From Erwinia sp. (GTDB lineage: Bacteria > Pseudomonadota > Gammaproteobacteria > Enterobacterales > Enterobacteriaceae): a stretch of 64,000 nt of DNA. Both the position numbers and the translations under genes were made by a program. The DNA lies in NCBI GenBank assembly GCA_964016415.1, contig OZ024666.1, positions 1,097,310-1,161,309 of the forward strand, written 5' to 3'. Shown one piece after another: positions 21,762 to 29,354 of this stretch. Every line of letters starts with the position of its first letter. Within the stretch, counting starts at the first letter, position 1. A model generated the notes under the pieces. It did not search any database, was not told the origin of the DNA, and was given only the letters and a program-made list of their open reading frames with translations.

Positions 21762-23012
21762 ATGGAAAGCAAAATCGTGGTTCCCACGCAGGGAGAGAAG
21801 ATCACTCAGGTCGCGGGGAAATTGCATGTTCCGCATAATCCTGTCATCCCGTTTATTGAAGGGGATGGTATTGGGGTTGATGTCTCACCGGTGATGATTA
21901 AAGTCGTTGATGCAGCAGTAAAAAAAGCCTATCAGGGTGAAAGAAAAATCGCCTGGATGGAGATCTATACCGGTGAAAAGTCAGTCGCACTTTACGGCCC
22001 CGATGTCTGGCTACCTGAAGAGACCCTTGAGGCGATTAAAGAGTATCGTGTTGCTATAAAAGGGCCGTTAACCACTCCGGTCGGCGGTGGCATCCGCTCG
22101 CTGAATGTTGCGTTGCGTCAACAGCTCGATCTCTACGTTTGCTTACGGCCTGTGCGTTATTACTCTGGCACACCCAGTCCGGTTAAACATCCCGAACAAA
22201 CCGATATGGTGATATTCCGTGAGAATGCCGAAGATATTTATGCCGGCATCGAGTGGAAAGCAGGTTCTGCGGAAGCAGACAAAGTGATCGCATTTCTGCG
22301 TGATGAAATGGGCGTAAATAAAATTCGCTTTCCTGAGCAGTGTGGTATCGGTGTGAAACCCTGTTCAGAGGCCGGTACTAAACGTCTGGTGCGTGCAGCT
22401 TTTGATTATGCCATTGCAAATGATCGTGATTCAGTGACCCTGGTACACAAGGGGAACATAATGAAATTCACTGAAGGAGCTTTCAAAGACTGGGGTTATC
22501 AGTTAGCAAGTGAAGAGTACGGTGCTGAATTGATTGATGGTGGCCCATGGATGAAAATGAGCAATCCACGCACGGGTAAAACCATTATCATCAAAGACGT
22601 AATTGCTGATGCATTCCTTCAGCAGATATTACTTCGTCCGGCAGAATATGATGTTATCGCTTGTATGAATCTTAATGGTGATTATATTTCTGATGCACTG
22701 GCAGCCCAGGTGGGGGGAATAGGTATTGCTCCCGGCGCGAATATCGGTGATGAATGTGCGTTATTTGAAGCAACACACGGCACAGCGCCGAAATATGCAG
22801 GTCAGGATAAAGTCAATCCGGGTTCAGTGATTCTTTCTGCCGAGATGATGCTGCGGCATATGGGTTGGACAGAAGCCGCCGACTTAATTGTTAAAGGTAT
22901 GGAAGGGGCAATTGCCGCAAAAACCGTGACCTATGACTTTGAACGTCTGATGGATGGTGCTAAGTTGCTGAAATGCTCAGAATTTGGCGACGCCATCGTT
23001 AAGCACATGTAA
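21762..23012 (+). CDS. icd: NADP-dependent isocitrate dehydrogenase Icd
   Basis: TCA-cycle enzyme making 2-oxoglutarate and NADPH. 416 residues, start [14 protein letters not shown] with GAGGAGAGGTGG ribosome-binding site. The AceK-phosphorylated serine is in [13 protein letters not shown], and the NADP loop [17 protein letters not shown] is conserved. The C terminus ends [12 protein letters not shown] phage integrase gene follows within 135 bases, and icd is a known integration target (e14, phage 21), so its last codons may be phage-supplied. Confidence 0.97.
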   Translation: MESKIVVPTQGEKITQVAGKLHVPHNPVIPFIEGDGIGVDVSPVMIKVVDAAVKKAYQGERKIAWMEIYTGEKSVALYGPDVWLPEETLEAIKEYRVAIKGPLTTPVGGGIRSLNVALRQQLDLYVCLRPVRYYSGTPSPVKHPEQTDMVIFRENAEDIYAGIEWKAGSAEADKVIAFLRDEMGVNKIRFPEQCGIGVKPCSEAGTKRLVRAAFDYAIANDRDSVTLVHKGNIMKFTEGAFKDWGYQLASEEYGAELIDGGPWMKMSNPRTGKTIIIKDVIADAFLQQILLRPAEYDVIACMNLNGDYISDALAAQVGGIGIAPGANIGDECALFEATHGTAPKYAGQDKVNPGSVILSAEMMLRHMGWTEAADLIVKGMEGAIAAKTVTYDFERLMDGAKLLKCSEFGDAIVKHM

Positions 23013-23030
23013 GTATTTTCGGTAACATAT

Positions 23031-23066
23031 AGCCAACATAATTTGTTAATTTTATGTTGGCTTTTT
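23031..23066 (+). terminator. Terminator of icd
   Basis: AGCCAACATAA (23031-23041) and TTATGTTGGCT (23052-23062) form an 11-bp stem followed by TTTT. Confidence 0.88.
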
Positions 23067-23079
23067 GATCTCCGAATCT

Positions 23080-23127
23080 TTCCCCAAAACTTCCCCAAAA
23101 CGCTTCCCCAAAACGCTTCCCCAAAAC
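23080..23127 (+). repeat. Four direct repeats TTCCCCAAAAC (probable integrase arm sites, attL)
   Basis: Copies at 23080-23090, 23091-23101, 23104-23114 and 23117-23127, all in one orientation with spacings of 11, 13 and 13 bases. They lie between the icd 3' end and the integrase stop codon, where arm-type integrase-binding sites of a left attachment region are expected. The role is inferred from position and spacing. Confidence 0.65.
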
Positions 23128-23146
23128 TGTATAGAAAAAGTACGGT

Positions 23147-24280
23147 TTAAACTGCGATTACCATCCACTCTTTCCCTCGATCATCGTTATATTTATCCGT
23201 CATTTTTTGCGATTTATGCCCCAGCAGTTTTTGCGTCTCCAGCCCCTGTTCCCGATACAGACGTTCAGACAGAGAACGCTGTTCATGGAACGTTGGCGCT
23301 GTTCCCTCCGGCCACGTTATGCCGCACCGGTTTCTGGCCTTTTTGAATGTGGTTGTGATGGAATTAGCCGAAACCCTATCCCCCCGAACCGCCTGTGATG
23401 TGGTGTGTCGAAAATGCACCAGATACTGGCTTAGTACCGCATCACGACATTTAGCCACGACTTCCCTCAGTGAAATATTGATCGCTCCACAGGTCAGATC
23501 CAGCGGGATAGCCAAACGTGAACCGGTTTTCTCCTGGGTAACGTGCAGCATGTCGTCCCAGATATCAGAAAACTTCATATTAGAAATGTCACCTATCCGC
23601 TGGCCAGTCACTAAAGCCAATAGCATTGCACACTGGAGGTAGGGCGGATGTTGTTCAGCGGCGGCATAAATGGTTTTCCACTCATTAAGTGACAAGCGCT
23701 GCCGTGTCACTCTGTTTCGGGGCTGTTTTGTAGCCTGTGCCGGATTGTAGCCTGGCGGTACGTGTCCGGCGTGTTGCGCCTCTTTGAAAACGTCAATGAT
23801 AGCCATCCTGACGACCTGAGCCATACGGTTATGCCCCTGTGCTTTCACTGCATCAATGATTTCTGCCACTTCCAGCGCAGTAACATCTTTCAGATAAAGC
23901 ATCCCTGAATGCTGGCGCAATAATTCGACAGGCTTCTTCTTTTGCTTAACTGAGTTGATTTTTATTTCGCCTGATTCAAGCCGTTCTTGCTGGATTTCAA
24001 GGTAACGATCCAGCCAGGTTGTGACGGTGATAAACTCTCTTGATTCCCGCATTCGGGCAATTTTCTCGTTAACGCTCAGGATCTGACGTGTGCGCTGTTC
24101 GGCAATGATGTCGTTTGCTTCACAGGCGACTTGCTTTGCTTCCTCTTCGTTAGTGCCTAAACTGTGGAATTTTCCGCTGATAGGGTGCTTATACTGCCAG
24201 TACACACGGCCTGTACGTTTATCAAGTTTGGCGTACAGGTTCGGGATCGTTATGTTATGGGTTCGCGGTCTTGCAGCCAT
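23147..24280 (-). CDS. int: Phage integrase (tyrosine recombinase)
   Basis: Lambda-type site-specific recombinase with 377 residues. N-terminal arm-binding domain (residues 1-70), core-binding SAM-like domain (about 80-180), then the catalytic domain with R228 (TGQRIGD), K251, H332 and R335 (HEQR), H355 (LLGHKS) and nucleophile Y364 (TDKYND), all intact. It points toward icd, next to a repeat array, and overlaps the excisionase gene by 26 bases. Functional integration is plausible. Confidence 0.96.
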   Translation of the reverse strand: MAARPRTHNITIPNLYAKLDKRTGRVYWQYKHPISGKFHSLGTNEEEAKQVACEANDIIAEQRTRQILSVNEKIARMRESREFITVTTWLDRYLEIQQERLESGEIKINSVKQKKKPVELLRQHSGMLYLKDVTALEVAEIIDAVKAQGHNRMAQVVRMAIIDVFKEAQHAGHVPPGYNPAQATKQPRNRVTRQRLSLNEWKTIYAAAEQHPPYLQCAMLLALVTGQRIGDISNMKFSDIWDDMLHVTQEKTGSRLAIPLDLTCGAINISLREVVAKCRDAVLSQYLVHFRHTTSQAVRGDRVSANSITTTFKKARNRCGITWPEGTAPTFHEQRSLSERLYREQGLETQKLLGHKSQKMTDKYNDDRGKEWMVIAV

Positions 24281-24506
24281 CTTCGATAATCCTTCTCAAT
24301 CTAGGGTTAGCGTTTGGTGCTATTTTCGGGGCTGCTAAAATGCCGGTAAAACGAGCATCACGATCAATCATCCATTCTTTACCAACCTTCACGGCTGGTG
24401 GTGCCATCATTCTGCCTTTGGCATAGTGTTTTAAAGTGCGTAGGCTAGGGGCTTTATCGCCAAACTCATCTTTAGCCCAATCTTCTAAGCTAACCATTCT
24501 GGCCAT
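24255..24506 (-). CDS. xis: Excisionase (Xis-like)
   Basis: 83-residue basic protein starting MARMVSLEDWAKDEFG. SLRTLKHYAKGRMMAPPAVKVGKEWMI is a winged-helix recognition segment typical of phage excisionases, and the gene directly precedes int. Its start uses the cassette CGAGGTATGACCA-ATG found at many genes of this phage. Confidence 0.88.
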   Translation of the reverse strand: MARMVSLEDWAKDEFGDKAPSLRTLKHYAKGRMMAPPAVKVGKEWMIDRDARFTGILAAPKIAPNANPRLRRIIEDGCKTANP

Positions 24507-24578
24507 TGGTCATACCTCGATACGACCGGCCAACAGGTTAAAGCGCCGGCCGGTGTGGTTTTGATTTTTAAAAATCAG

Positions 24579-25076
24579 TTAGCGAACTGCGAGTGAAGGT
24601 GATCCTGTTTCAAGATGAGCACCTGGAATTTCAATACCCTCCTTGATTGCTTTTTTAATTTTGGCTTTATCCGGGGCGACAATAGTTGCCACATCGACAT
24701 ACTCATCGGGGATAGCGTTTTGGTTGTCGATAATCACACTGACTGAACCCGGTTTAACGGAGAAGGTATTGAAATCAGTTTTTAACGATTTCTTATCAGC
24801 GGCGATCAGACATTGCAGAGCGTATTTTTTAAGGCTGGCTGCATAGGTACTGAAGTGTTTCTCGCGTTGAGCGATTCGCTCACGCTCTGCCTTGCACGTT
24901 GCCGCCTGGCCTTCGTACTCACGCATTAATCCCATCATGCCATCAAGTTTATCGGCCAGCGCCCCCTCAAGACCCTCAAACGTATCAGCCAGCATTTCAG
25001 GCGTCAGTTCGTCAGATTCCTGGGACAGTTCGAATAATTTACGGATGTCTGCTGCCAGTGAAATTGCTGTGCTCAT
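24579..25076 (-). CDS. Siphovirus Gp157 family protein
   Basis: 165 residues, strongly helical in the first 120 (probable coiled coil, REYEGQAATCKAERERIAQREKHF), with a beta-rich end containing VSVIIDNQNAIPDEYV typical of the Gp157 family. The family lies in phage recombination modules; its biochemical role is not established. Its ATG overlaps the end of the upstream recombination gene by four bases (ATGA). Confidence 0.82.
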   Translation of the reverse strand: MSTAISLAADIRKLFELSQESDELTPEMLADTFEGLEGALADKLDGMMGLMREYEGQAATCKAERERIAQREKHFSTYAASLKKYALQCLIAADKKSLKTDFNTFSVKPGSVSVIIDNQNAIPDEYVDVATIVAPDKAKIKKAIKEGIEIPGAHLETGSPSLAVR

Positions 25077-27127
25077 GATTGCGCCTCCAGTTCTGCAATG
25101 CGCTTCTCGGTCAGTTTGTGAAGACTGAGAAGACGTTTTTTCAGGTAATCGGAATGCTGGCTATCGCCCGTGCTCTCGGCACTCTTACGATGGACATCAA
25201 CTTCTCTCGCCATCGTTTCATACACTTTCTTGGCTTCGTTCGGTGTAACGGCACTTTCGATGGTATTAGCGACTTTGGTGATTTTCTCGTCCAGTTCTTT
25301 ACGAAGACGTACGGTATCCCCGGCTTTTTCCCCGGCATTCTCGATGGCGAATTGAGCTGCGTTTTCCTGGCGATACTGTTGATCGTCAAACAGGCCGAGA
25401 AACACATCAGCAGAGGAGCCAAGCTGAGAAAGTGCCTTTTTGGTTGCGTCTGTGAGTGATTTTTTTGGCGCTTCGCCATCGCTGATAAGGCCGTTTTTTG
25501 TGTTGTAAATATAGGGAGTGCAGCCATACGCAAAAATTTCGCCTTGTTTACCATCCAGCACGTACCACAGGCGTACTTTTGTTGTGTGGTTTACTTCGGT
25601 CAGGTAGCCACCAACCCCATTAGGGATCACTTCTTTTACGAAATTTCCATCAGCACCTTTAATTGAGCGCATAATGGGTGCGCCATTATCAAAACGCTCT
25701 TCCAAAATCTCAATTTTCCAGTTGATACCTTGGGGGCCGAGTACCTTGGTGGCTTGCATTACCATATAGGTACCGTTGATCGATGTGCCGCCACCATTCG
25801 TTGCGAATGCTTTGGTGAATCGTTCGTCGGTTCTGTGAAGTTTGCGCCATAGACTGAGGTTGTCCTGTATGTCCTGCGGTTGATCCGCAATTTCTTTTTC
25901 AACCTGTGTCGCACGTTGTTGGAAATTGTCGGCAGCAATGTCACAAGGCGCAGTAACCACCACAGGGGTAGCTTCCGGTATTTTTACTGGATCATTAGAA
26001 TGCTCTGTTACTGGTTTTTCTGTTTCATTTGGAGCGCTGGTATCGTTTGCTGGTTCAGCGCTCGAACCAATCAGGCCGTCAATGCTTAATTTCCCACCAC
26101 CCAAATTATGTACTTCCGTTTTTTCCCCTTCATTTGAGGTGGTTTGCTGCGTACTCTTAACTTCTTGTTGCTCGTCTCCACGGACGGGTTGGATGGTATA
26201 TTCAAAAACCATACCACAGCGTTCTGTAAGGCATTTGCGAATGTATTCCTTACGTAAAGCAGCATCGGTAGCGAACGTATCGAACTTCATACCAGCGGAT
26301 ACCAGTTCGAAAATTGTTTCATCATCGACGTCCAGAATGTCTACGATAACCCGCAGAGACGCGCTCCACATTCGCCAGGTCTGATCCCGGCCATTGATAA
26401 GCGCACGGGCATTTTTCACGTCAGAGGCTTTGGCATCGGCGCGTTTAACGCCGTTAAGTGCCAATGCTATTACCAGATCAAGCAAGTCGTAGGTACGACG
26501 CTCGGTTGATTCCCGCTCTCCTGGTCTTGTTGCTACCCATTTTTCAGCAAACGCCTGCACATCATCGGGGTTATCATCCGGTGGCGTCCGGGCGCGGAGG
26601 GCGGTAAGCAAATTATCAACGGATGCAGGGAACATATTTTTAACGGCGGTAACGCGGCAAAGGCCATCTATCACCGCGCGAATATCTTCCGGTGCTTCTT
26701 CGTCATTCAGCATGTCGTAGGCGTTTGACAAATACTCCTGATTTACAGTTTCCGGCACTGCGCCATACATGACGATATAGGCAATTCGCACATCAGCAGG
26801 GAGACCGAAAATAACGGCAGGTTCTTTGTTATTTGGATCTTCTGTTACGATTAAATCAAAACATTTATTTTCTTCATTCCATGTGCGATTTGACATCCAT
26901 TCTTCATCGAATTCATTAACAGATGGATGTTCCATTCCTTCACAATGAAGACTGATTTTAGGTTTGAAGAAGTTATTTCCTGAGTCAGGGAAACTTTCTT
27001 CTAATGCGACAGAGGCTTTCATTTCGGCCAGCTTTTCGTTTTTAGCCTCAACTGCAATAGCAAGAGCCACGGTTCCGTTGGCTAATGCTGATTTCTTTGG
27101 TATGAATCCACAAATATATAATGCCAT
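25073..27127 (-). CDS. Phage recombination protein (putative single-strand annealing domain fused to a RecE-N-like region)
   Basis: 684 residues. The N-terminal 330 residues look like the non-nuclease N-terminal part of phage exonuclease VIII (RecE) proteins, by position and general character only. Residues about 335-410 are a Thr/Pro/Glu-rich linker. The region about 425-590 (SLWRKLHRTDERFTK, later KKSLTDATKKALSQLGSSADVFLGL) resembles Rad52/Sak-like annealing proteins of phages; the C-terminal 80 residues are helical and charged. No nuclease motif is seen. The neighbours Gp157, xis and int support a recombination role. Starts with the repeated cassette (GCGAGGAATGACCA-ATG). The domain assignments are inferred. 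Confidence 0.68.
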   Translation of the reverse strand: MALYICGFIPKKSALANGTVALAIAVEAKNEKLAEMKASVALEESFPDSGNNFFKPKISLHCEGMEHPSVNEFDEEWMSNRTWNEENKCFDLIVTEDPNNKEPAVIFGLPADVRIAYIVMYGAVPETVNQEYLSNAYDMLNDEEAPEDIRAVIDGLCRVTAVKNMFPASVDNLLTALRARTPPDDNPDDVQAFAEKWVATRPGERESTERRTYDLLDLVIALALNGVKRADAKASDVKNARALINGRDQTWRMWSASLRVIVDILDVDDETIFELVSAGMKFDTFATDAALRKEYIRKCLTERCGMVFEYTIQPVRGDEQQEVKSTQQTTSNEGEKTEVHNLGGGKLSIDGLIGSSAEPANDTSAPNETEKPVTEHSNDPVKIPEATPVVVTAPCDIAADNFQQRATQVEKEIADQPQDIQDNLSLWRKLHRTDERFTKAFATNGGGTSINGTYMVMQATKVLGPQGINWKIEILEERFDNGAPIMRSIKGADGNFVKEVIPNGVGGYLTEVNHTTKVRLWYVLDGKQGEIFAYGCTPYIYNTKNGLISDGEAPKKSLTDATKKALSQLGSSADVFLGLFDDQQYRQENAAQFAIENAGEKAGDTVRLRKELDEKITKVANTIESAVTPNEAKKVYETMAREVDVHRKSAESTGDSQHSDYLKKRLLSLHKLTEKRIAELEAQS

Positions 27128-27141
27128 TGGTCATTCCTCGC

Positions 27142-27441
27142 TTATTTATGTTCAATGCAAAGTAAGGATTGAATTTTTCCCTCAATCATCTGTACTTTTG
27201 CATGTGCATCGGAAAGTATTTTTCTTTTAGATTCCTCCAGGTGATTAATTTCCCCTTGTGTTAAATCGACAGATGGTATGTCAATTGATAAATCATGAGT
27301 TGTTAATAAAATAGTTGCTACATTGTCATTGCTTATTGGTTCATAATCTAAAACCCTGATGCTGAAATTTTCTTCCCAGGTATATTTTTGTGCTGCAATG
27401 AATAATACCTTGTTGATTGATGATGGAAGGGTTGTTTGCAT
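27142..27441 (-). CDS. Small phage protein, function unknown
   Basis: 99 residues, acidic, preceded by CGAGGTAATC. Beta-rich first half with a helical C terminus (QGEINHLEESKRKI...). No family recognised. It lies 14 bases before the recombination gene in the leftward operon. The 14-codon reading frame upstream ends in its ribosome-binding site. Confidence 0.72.
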   Translation of the reverse strand: MQTTLPSSINKVLFIAAQKYTWEENFSIRVLDYEPISNDNVATILLTTHDLSIDIPSVDLTQGEINHLEESKRKILSDAHAKVQMIEGKIQSLLCIEHK

Positions 27442-27443
27442 GA

Positions 27444-27488
27444 TTACCTCGTAGTGTTATACTCCCTGAGTCCAATGGTGGAAGCCAT
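27444..27488 (-). CDS. 14-codon leader-type reading frame
   Basis: Reads MASTIGLREYNTTR then TAA. It has the full start cassette (CGAGGTATGACCA-ATG) and its stop codon falls within the ribosome-binding site of the 99-residue gene at 27142-27441, suggesting a translated leader that couples to it. It overlaps the putative antisense RNA on the other strand, whose CCAATGG/CCATTGG repeat would also hide this start codon. Too short for similarity evidence. Confidence 0.4.
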   Translation of the reverse strand: MASTIGLREYNTTR

Positions 27489-27557
27489 TGGTCATACCTC
27501 GCTGGAGTCGGTTTGGTCGCTGACTCCGCCGTCAACGGGACGTTAAGCCGGTAGACT

Positions 27558-27581
27558 GGCCCGCCTTGTGCGGGCCTTTTT
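27558..27581 (+). terminator. Rho-independent terminator on the plus strand inside the minus-strand operon
   Basis: GGCCCGC (27558-27564), loop CTTGT, GCGGGCC (27570-27576), then TTTTT. The minus strand has no U tract after this stem, so it stops rightward transcription only, yet all protein genes here are leftward. Confidence 0.82.
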
Positions 27582-27585
27582 GCGG

Positions 27586-27738
27586 CTATTCTTCCTCGCC
27601 GCCAATCGCTACGCTAATTTCGTTAGCGAGTGATAGGCCATCGTTGCCTACCTCATCACAATGTTTAACAAAGTCACTCCATTGGGAATCGATAAATTGA
27701 CGTAATACAGTTGATTGAAATTCATCAAGTTCAAACAT
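27586..27738 (-). CDS. Small acidic phage protein, 50 residues
   Basis: Reads MFELDEFQSTVLRQF and ends ISVAIGGEEE, with an AGGA ribosome-binding site 8 bases before the ATG. Helical and acidic; no family recognised. It lies within the leftward early operon just downstream of the DUF1482-type gene. Confidence 0.6.
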   Translation of the reverse strand: MFELDEFQSTVLRQFIDSQWSDFVKHCDEVGNDGLSLANEISVAIGGEEE

Positions 27739-27809
27739 ATCTTTATTCCTGTATGTGTTCGTGTTTATAAATCCTCACACATTAACGTCCATCGAAATGT
27801 AAGAGGGGT

Positions 27810-27983
27810 TTATTTCTGATGGATGATACTTTCTACTTCGTAACAATTGCCGTTAAAAATACGCCTCTCATAAATAACGTTTTCACACTCCTGCTTAGAT
27901 TCATAAATTTCATAAACAACGTCTTTGCATTTTTCATGCGCAGGACATACGGTTACAACTAATGCGAATAATAGTTGTTGCAT
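27810..27983 (-). CDS. DUF1482 family protein
   Basis: 57 residues: MQQLLFALVVTVCPAHEKC then KDVVYEIYESKQECEN and NGNCYEVESIIH. The pattern LFALVVTVC...C.DVV..IY.S..EC......C..V..II is that of DUF1482 proteins of lambdoid prophages. Four cysteines are retained. A possible N-terminal signal or membrane segment (residues 3-14) is present. Ribosome-binding site AGGTGA precedes the ATG. Function unknown. Confidence 0.78.
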   Translation of the reverse strand: MQQLLFALVVTVCPAHEKCKDVVYEIYESKQECENVIYERRIFNGNCYEVESIIHQK

Positions 27984-28006
27984 ATATTCACCTGGTGTTT
28001 GGCGGC

Positions 28007-28126
28007 TTAACTTTTTTCGTCTACTACTGCGTGGTATTTCTGTTCGTCACCATCGCAGTAGTATTCATAGCCGCGTCGATTAAACAGAAAAACTAGGGCG
28101 TCGATTGGAGTATTAGCGTAATCCAT
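28007..28126 (-). CDS. Small phage protein, 39 residues
   Basis: Starts MDYANTPIDALVFLFNRRGYEYY and ends with a charged tail. It has a variant of the phage start cassette, GAGAGGAATGAAAA-ATG. The clean ribosome-binding site and tight packing in the leftward operon support translation. Function not recognised. Confidence 0.6.
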   Translation of the reverse strand: MDYANTPIDALVFLFNRRGYEYYCDGDEQKYHAVVDEKS

Positions 28127-28150
28127 TTTTCATTCCTCTCTTTATTTGGA

Positions 28151-28234
28151 ATTTAGCTGACTGTGGGCGGTAATCATGGACTTTATGTACATAGCTATAA
28201 GAGGTCGGTTCTCCGTCACCACAACCAGCTAAAT
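28151..28234. repeat. Spaced 9-bp inverted repeat in the left operon
   Basis: ATTTAGCTG (28151-28159) and CAGCTAAAT (28226-28234) flank 66 bases between two small leftward genes. On the mRNA it would close a stem-loop containing GC-rich sequence; no U tract follows. A processing or stability element is possible, but chance cannot be excluded. Confidence 0.3.
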
Positions 28235-28243
28235 ATTTTTAAA

Positions 28244-28630
28244 TTACAGTTCTATTGCATCTTTTGGATATTTGGTTCTTTCATTTCCTTTCATAACCAA
28301 CCACTTTTCTTCATCCCATATATATGAAAACTCTTCTTGATTTAGTGGGCTGGATTTTTCTTTAAAAGATACATTTTCTTCGCCACGATCTCGGCCATAA
28401 TAAACGGTATAGCCATCAACTCGATTATCGAACGAATGTCCTTCTGGTTTATCACAGCTATTATCTAATATTGATATATCACCATGTGAAACCAGCTTTT
28501 CCGCTAATTCCTGAGAATTGTAATGCGCTGTCAGAATCGGGCCGTGATGTTCAGGATAGCCATCCCAGTGACAGTAGACGCAGTGATAAATGTCACCGAC
28601 TTTTACATTGATATTTGATCTGGTCGCCAT
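28244..28630 (-). CDS. Phage protein of the MATRS...YCHWDGYP type
   Basis: 128 residues from MATRSNINVKVGDIY; contains VYCHWDGYPEHHGPIL, a sequence common to a family of phage and prophage proteins of unknown function, plus YGRDRGEENVSF. I chose this start because of GAGGAATGTCCA-ATG. An in-frame start 33 bases upstream uses a second cassette copy (28655-28669), so the region looks like a duplicated initiation signal. Confidence 0.75.
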   Translation of the reverse strand: MATRSNINVKVGDIYHCVYCHWDGYPEHHGPILTAHYNSQELAEKLVSHGDISILDNSCDKPEGHSFDNRVDGYTVYYGRDRGEENVSFKEKSSPLNQEEFSYIWDEEKWLVMKGNERTKYPKDAIEL

Positions 28631-28819
28631 TGGACATTCCTCGCTTGTAACGTGATTGGTCATACCTCGCCCGTCTTTCCGGGGTGTCAGAACTTTTACC
28701 CATATCAGCCTGCTGTGCCGTGTTTCTCGCGATTCACCCGGTGTTTCATACGCTCGCCGGTAGCTACTTCGTGGGCTTTCCTTGCCTTATCGCGTTGGCT
28801 GCTTGCCGTTGATGGGGTC
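28631..28819 (-). other. Leader region of the leftward operon
   Basis: About 190 bases between the leftward promoter and the first clear gene. It contains short frames, e.g. a 14-codon one starting MKHRVNREKHG and a 36-codon one starting MGKSSDTPERR, that I cannot confirm as coding, and no clear antitermination boxA. The second start cassette (28655-28669) lies at its downstream end. Confidence 0.35.
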
Positions 28820-28848
28820 AATTTACAAGAGTAATTTGTTAAAATCAA
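28820..28848 (-). promoter_or_regulatory. Leftward early promoter (pL-like) with operator
   Basis: On the minus strand TTGATT (28843-28848), 17-base spacer, TAAATT (28820-28825). It aligns with the rightward promoter at 29390: both read TTGATT-N13-CTTGTAA(A/T)TT. CAAGAGTAATTTG within it is one mismatch from CAAG-N5-CTTG, the dyad seen near the repressor gene, and may be a repressor operator. Confidence 0.6.
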
Positions 28849-28933
28849 GGTTAAATTCCAAGAAACTATTTATTTTTTTGGGGCGGATATAAAAAAACCG
28901 ACAATTTGTCGGTTCTAATTAACTATCGATTTT

Positions 28934-29341
28934 TTATTTTGTTTTATTTTTCAATGCAATAAGTTCTGAGAGAAGCCTTTCATACTCTTTAACTTTTTCT
29001 TCAAATAGTCTAACCATATGATCCTTTTCTGCTTCTGGCATTTGTTCAAACAGCTCAATTAACCGCTCTTGGCGGGCATCCAAGATTTTTCCCGGAGAGC
29101 TTATTTGCAAAGCATCGGTGGTTTCATCTGCGGCCATAAAGAACCAATGCTCAGGGAGACCAGTTAAGTTCGACAACTTAGCCAGATTTTTCCCCCTGGG
29201 GGAGCTGCTTCCTTTAACCCACTGTTGAACCGCCTGTGAGGATACGCCGAGTTTTTTAGCAAGATCAGTTTGGCTCCAGCGGCGTTCATGCAGAAGCTGG
29301 TTGATTCTAAAGGATGATGTTTCTTTGGTTGTGTCTTTCAT
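28934..29341 (-). CDS. Phage repressor (CI/C2-like, helix-turn-helix)
   Basis: 135 residues from MKDTTKETSSFRIN. HTH_3 domain at residues about 10-65: RRWSQTDLAKKLGVSSQAVQQWVKG. The C terminus is a charged helix (QMPEAEKDHMVRLFEEKVKEYERL) and there is no LexA-type peptidase domain. No good ribosome-binding site precedes the ATG, so a leaderless transcript is possible, as for lambda cI; in-frame upstream ATGs at 29350 and 29377 are alternatives. Divergent from the Cro-like gene with operator-like dyads between. Confidence 0.85.
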   Translation of the reverse strand: MKDTTKETSSFRINQLLHERRWSQTDLAKKLGVSSQAVQQWVKGSSSPRGKNLAKLSNLTGLPEHWFFMAADETTDALQISSPGKILDARQERLIELFEQMPEAEKDHMVRLFEEKVKEYERLLSELIALKNKTK

Positions 29342-29354
29342 AGCGAGCATTTTA

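Larger units (their letters stand above)
27436..27582 (+). ncRNA. Putative antisense small RNA complementary to the phage start-site cassette
   Basis: A promoter (TTGCAT 27436-27441, 16-base spacer, extended -10 TGT-TATACT ending 27463) points rightward inside the leftward operon. About 110 bases later a terminator (27558-27581) has its U tract only on this strand. The RNA (start near 27470) would fold as CCAATGG/CCATTGG (27472-27491), then unpaired UCAUACCUCGC (27492-27502), then GGAGUC/GACUCC (27504-27527), a small AACG/CGTT hairpin, and the terminator. Bases 27485-27501 are the exact complement of CGAGGTATGACCAATGG, the ribosome-binding and start region of the gene at 30148, and match several others nearly perfectly. 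RNA existence is inferred from signals alone. Confidence 0.5.

Noticed and set aside
23080-23127. Short regular repeats that could suggest a CRISPR array
   Set aside because: Units are 11 bases with 0-2 base spacers and there are no cas genes; integrase arm sites explain them better.
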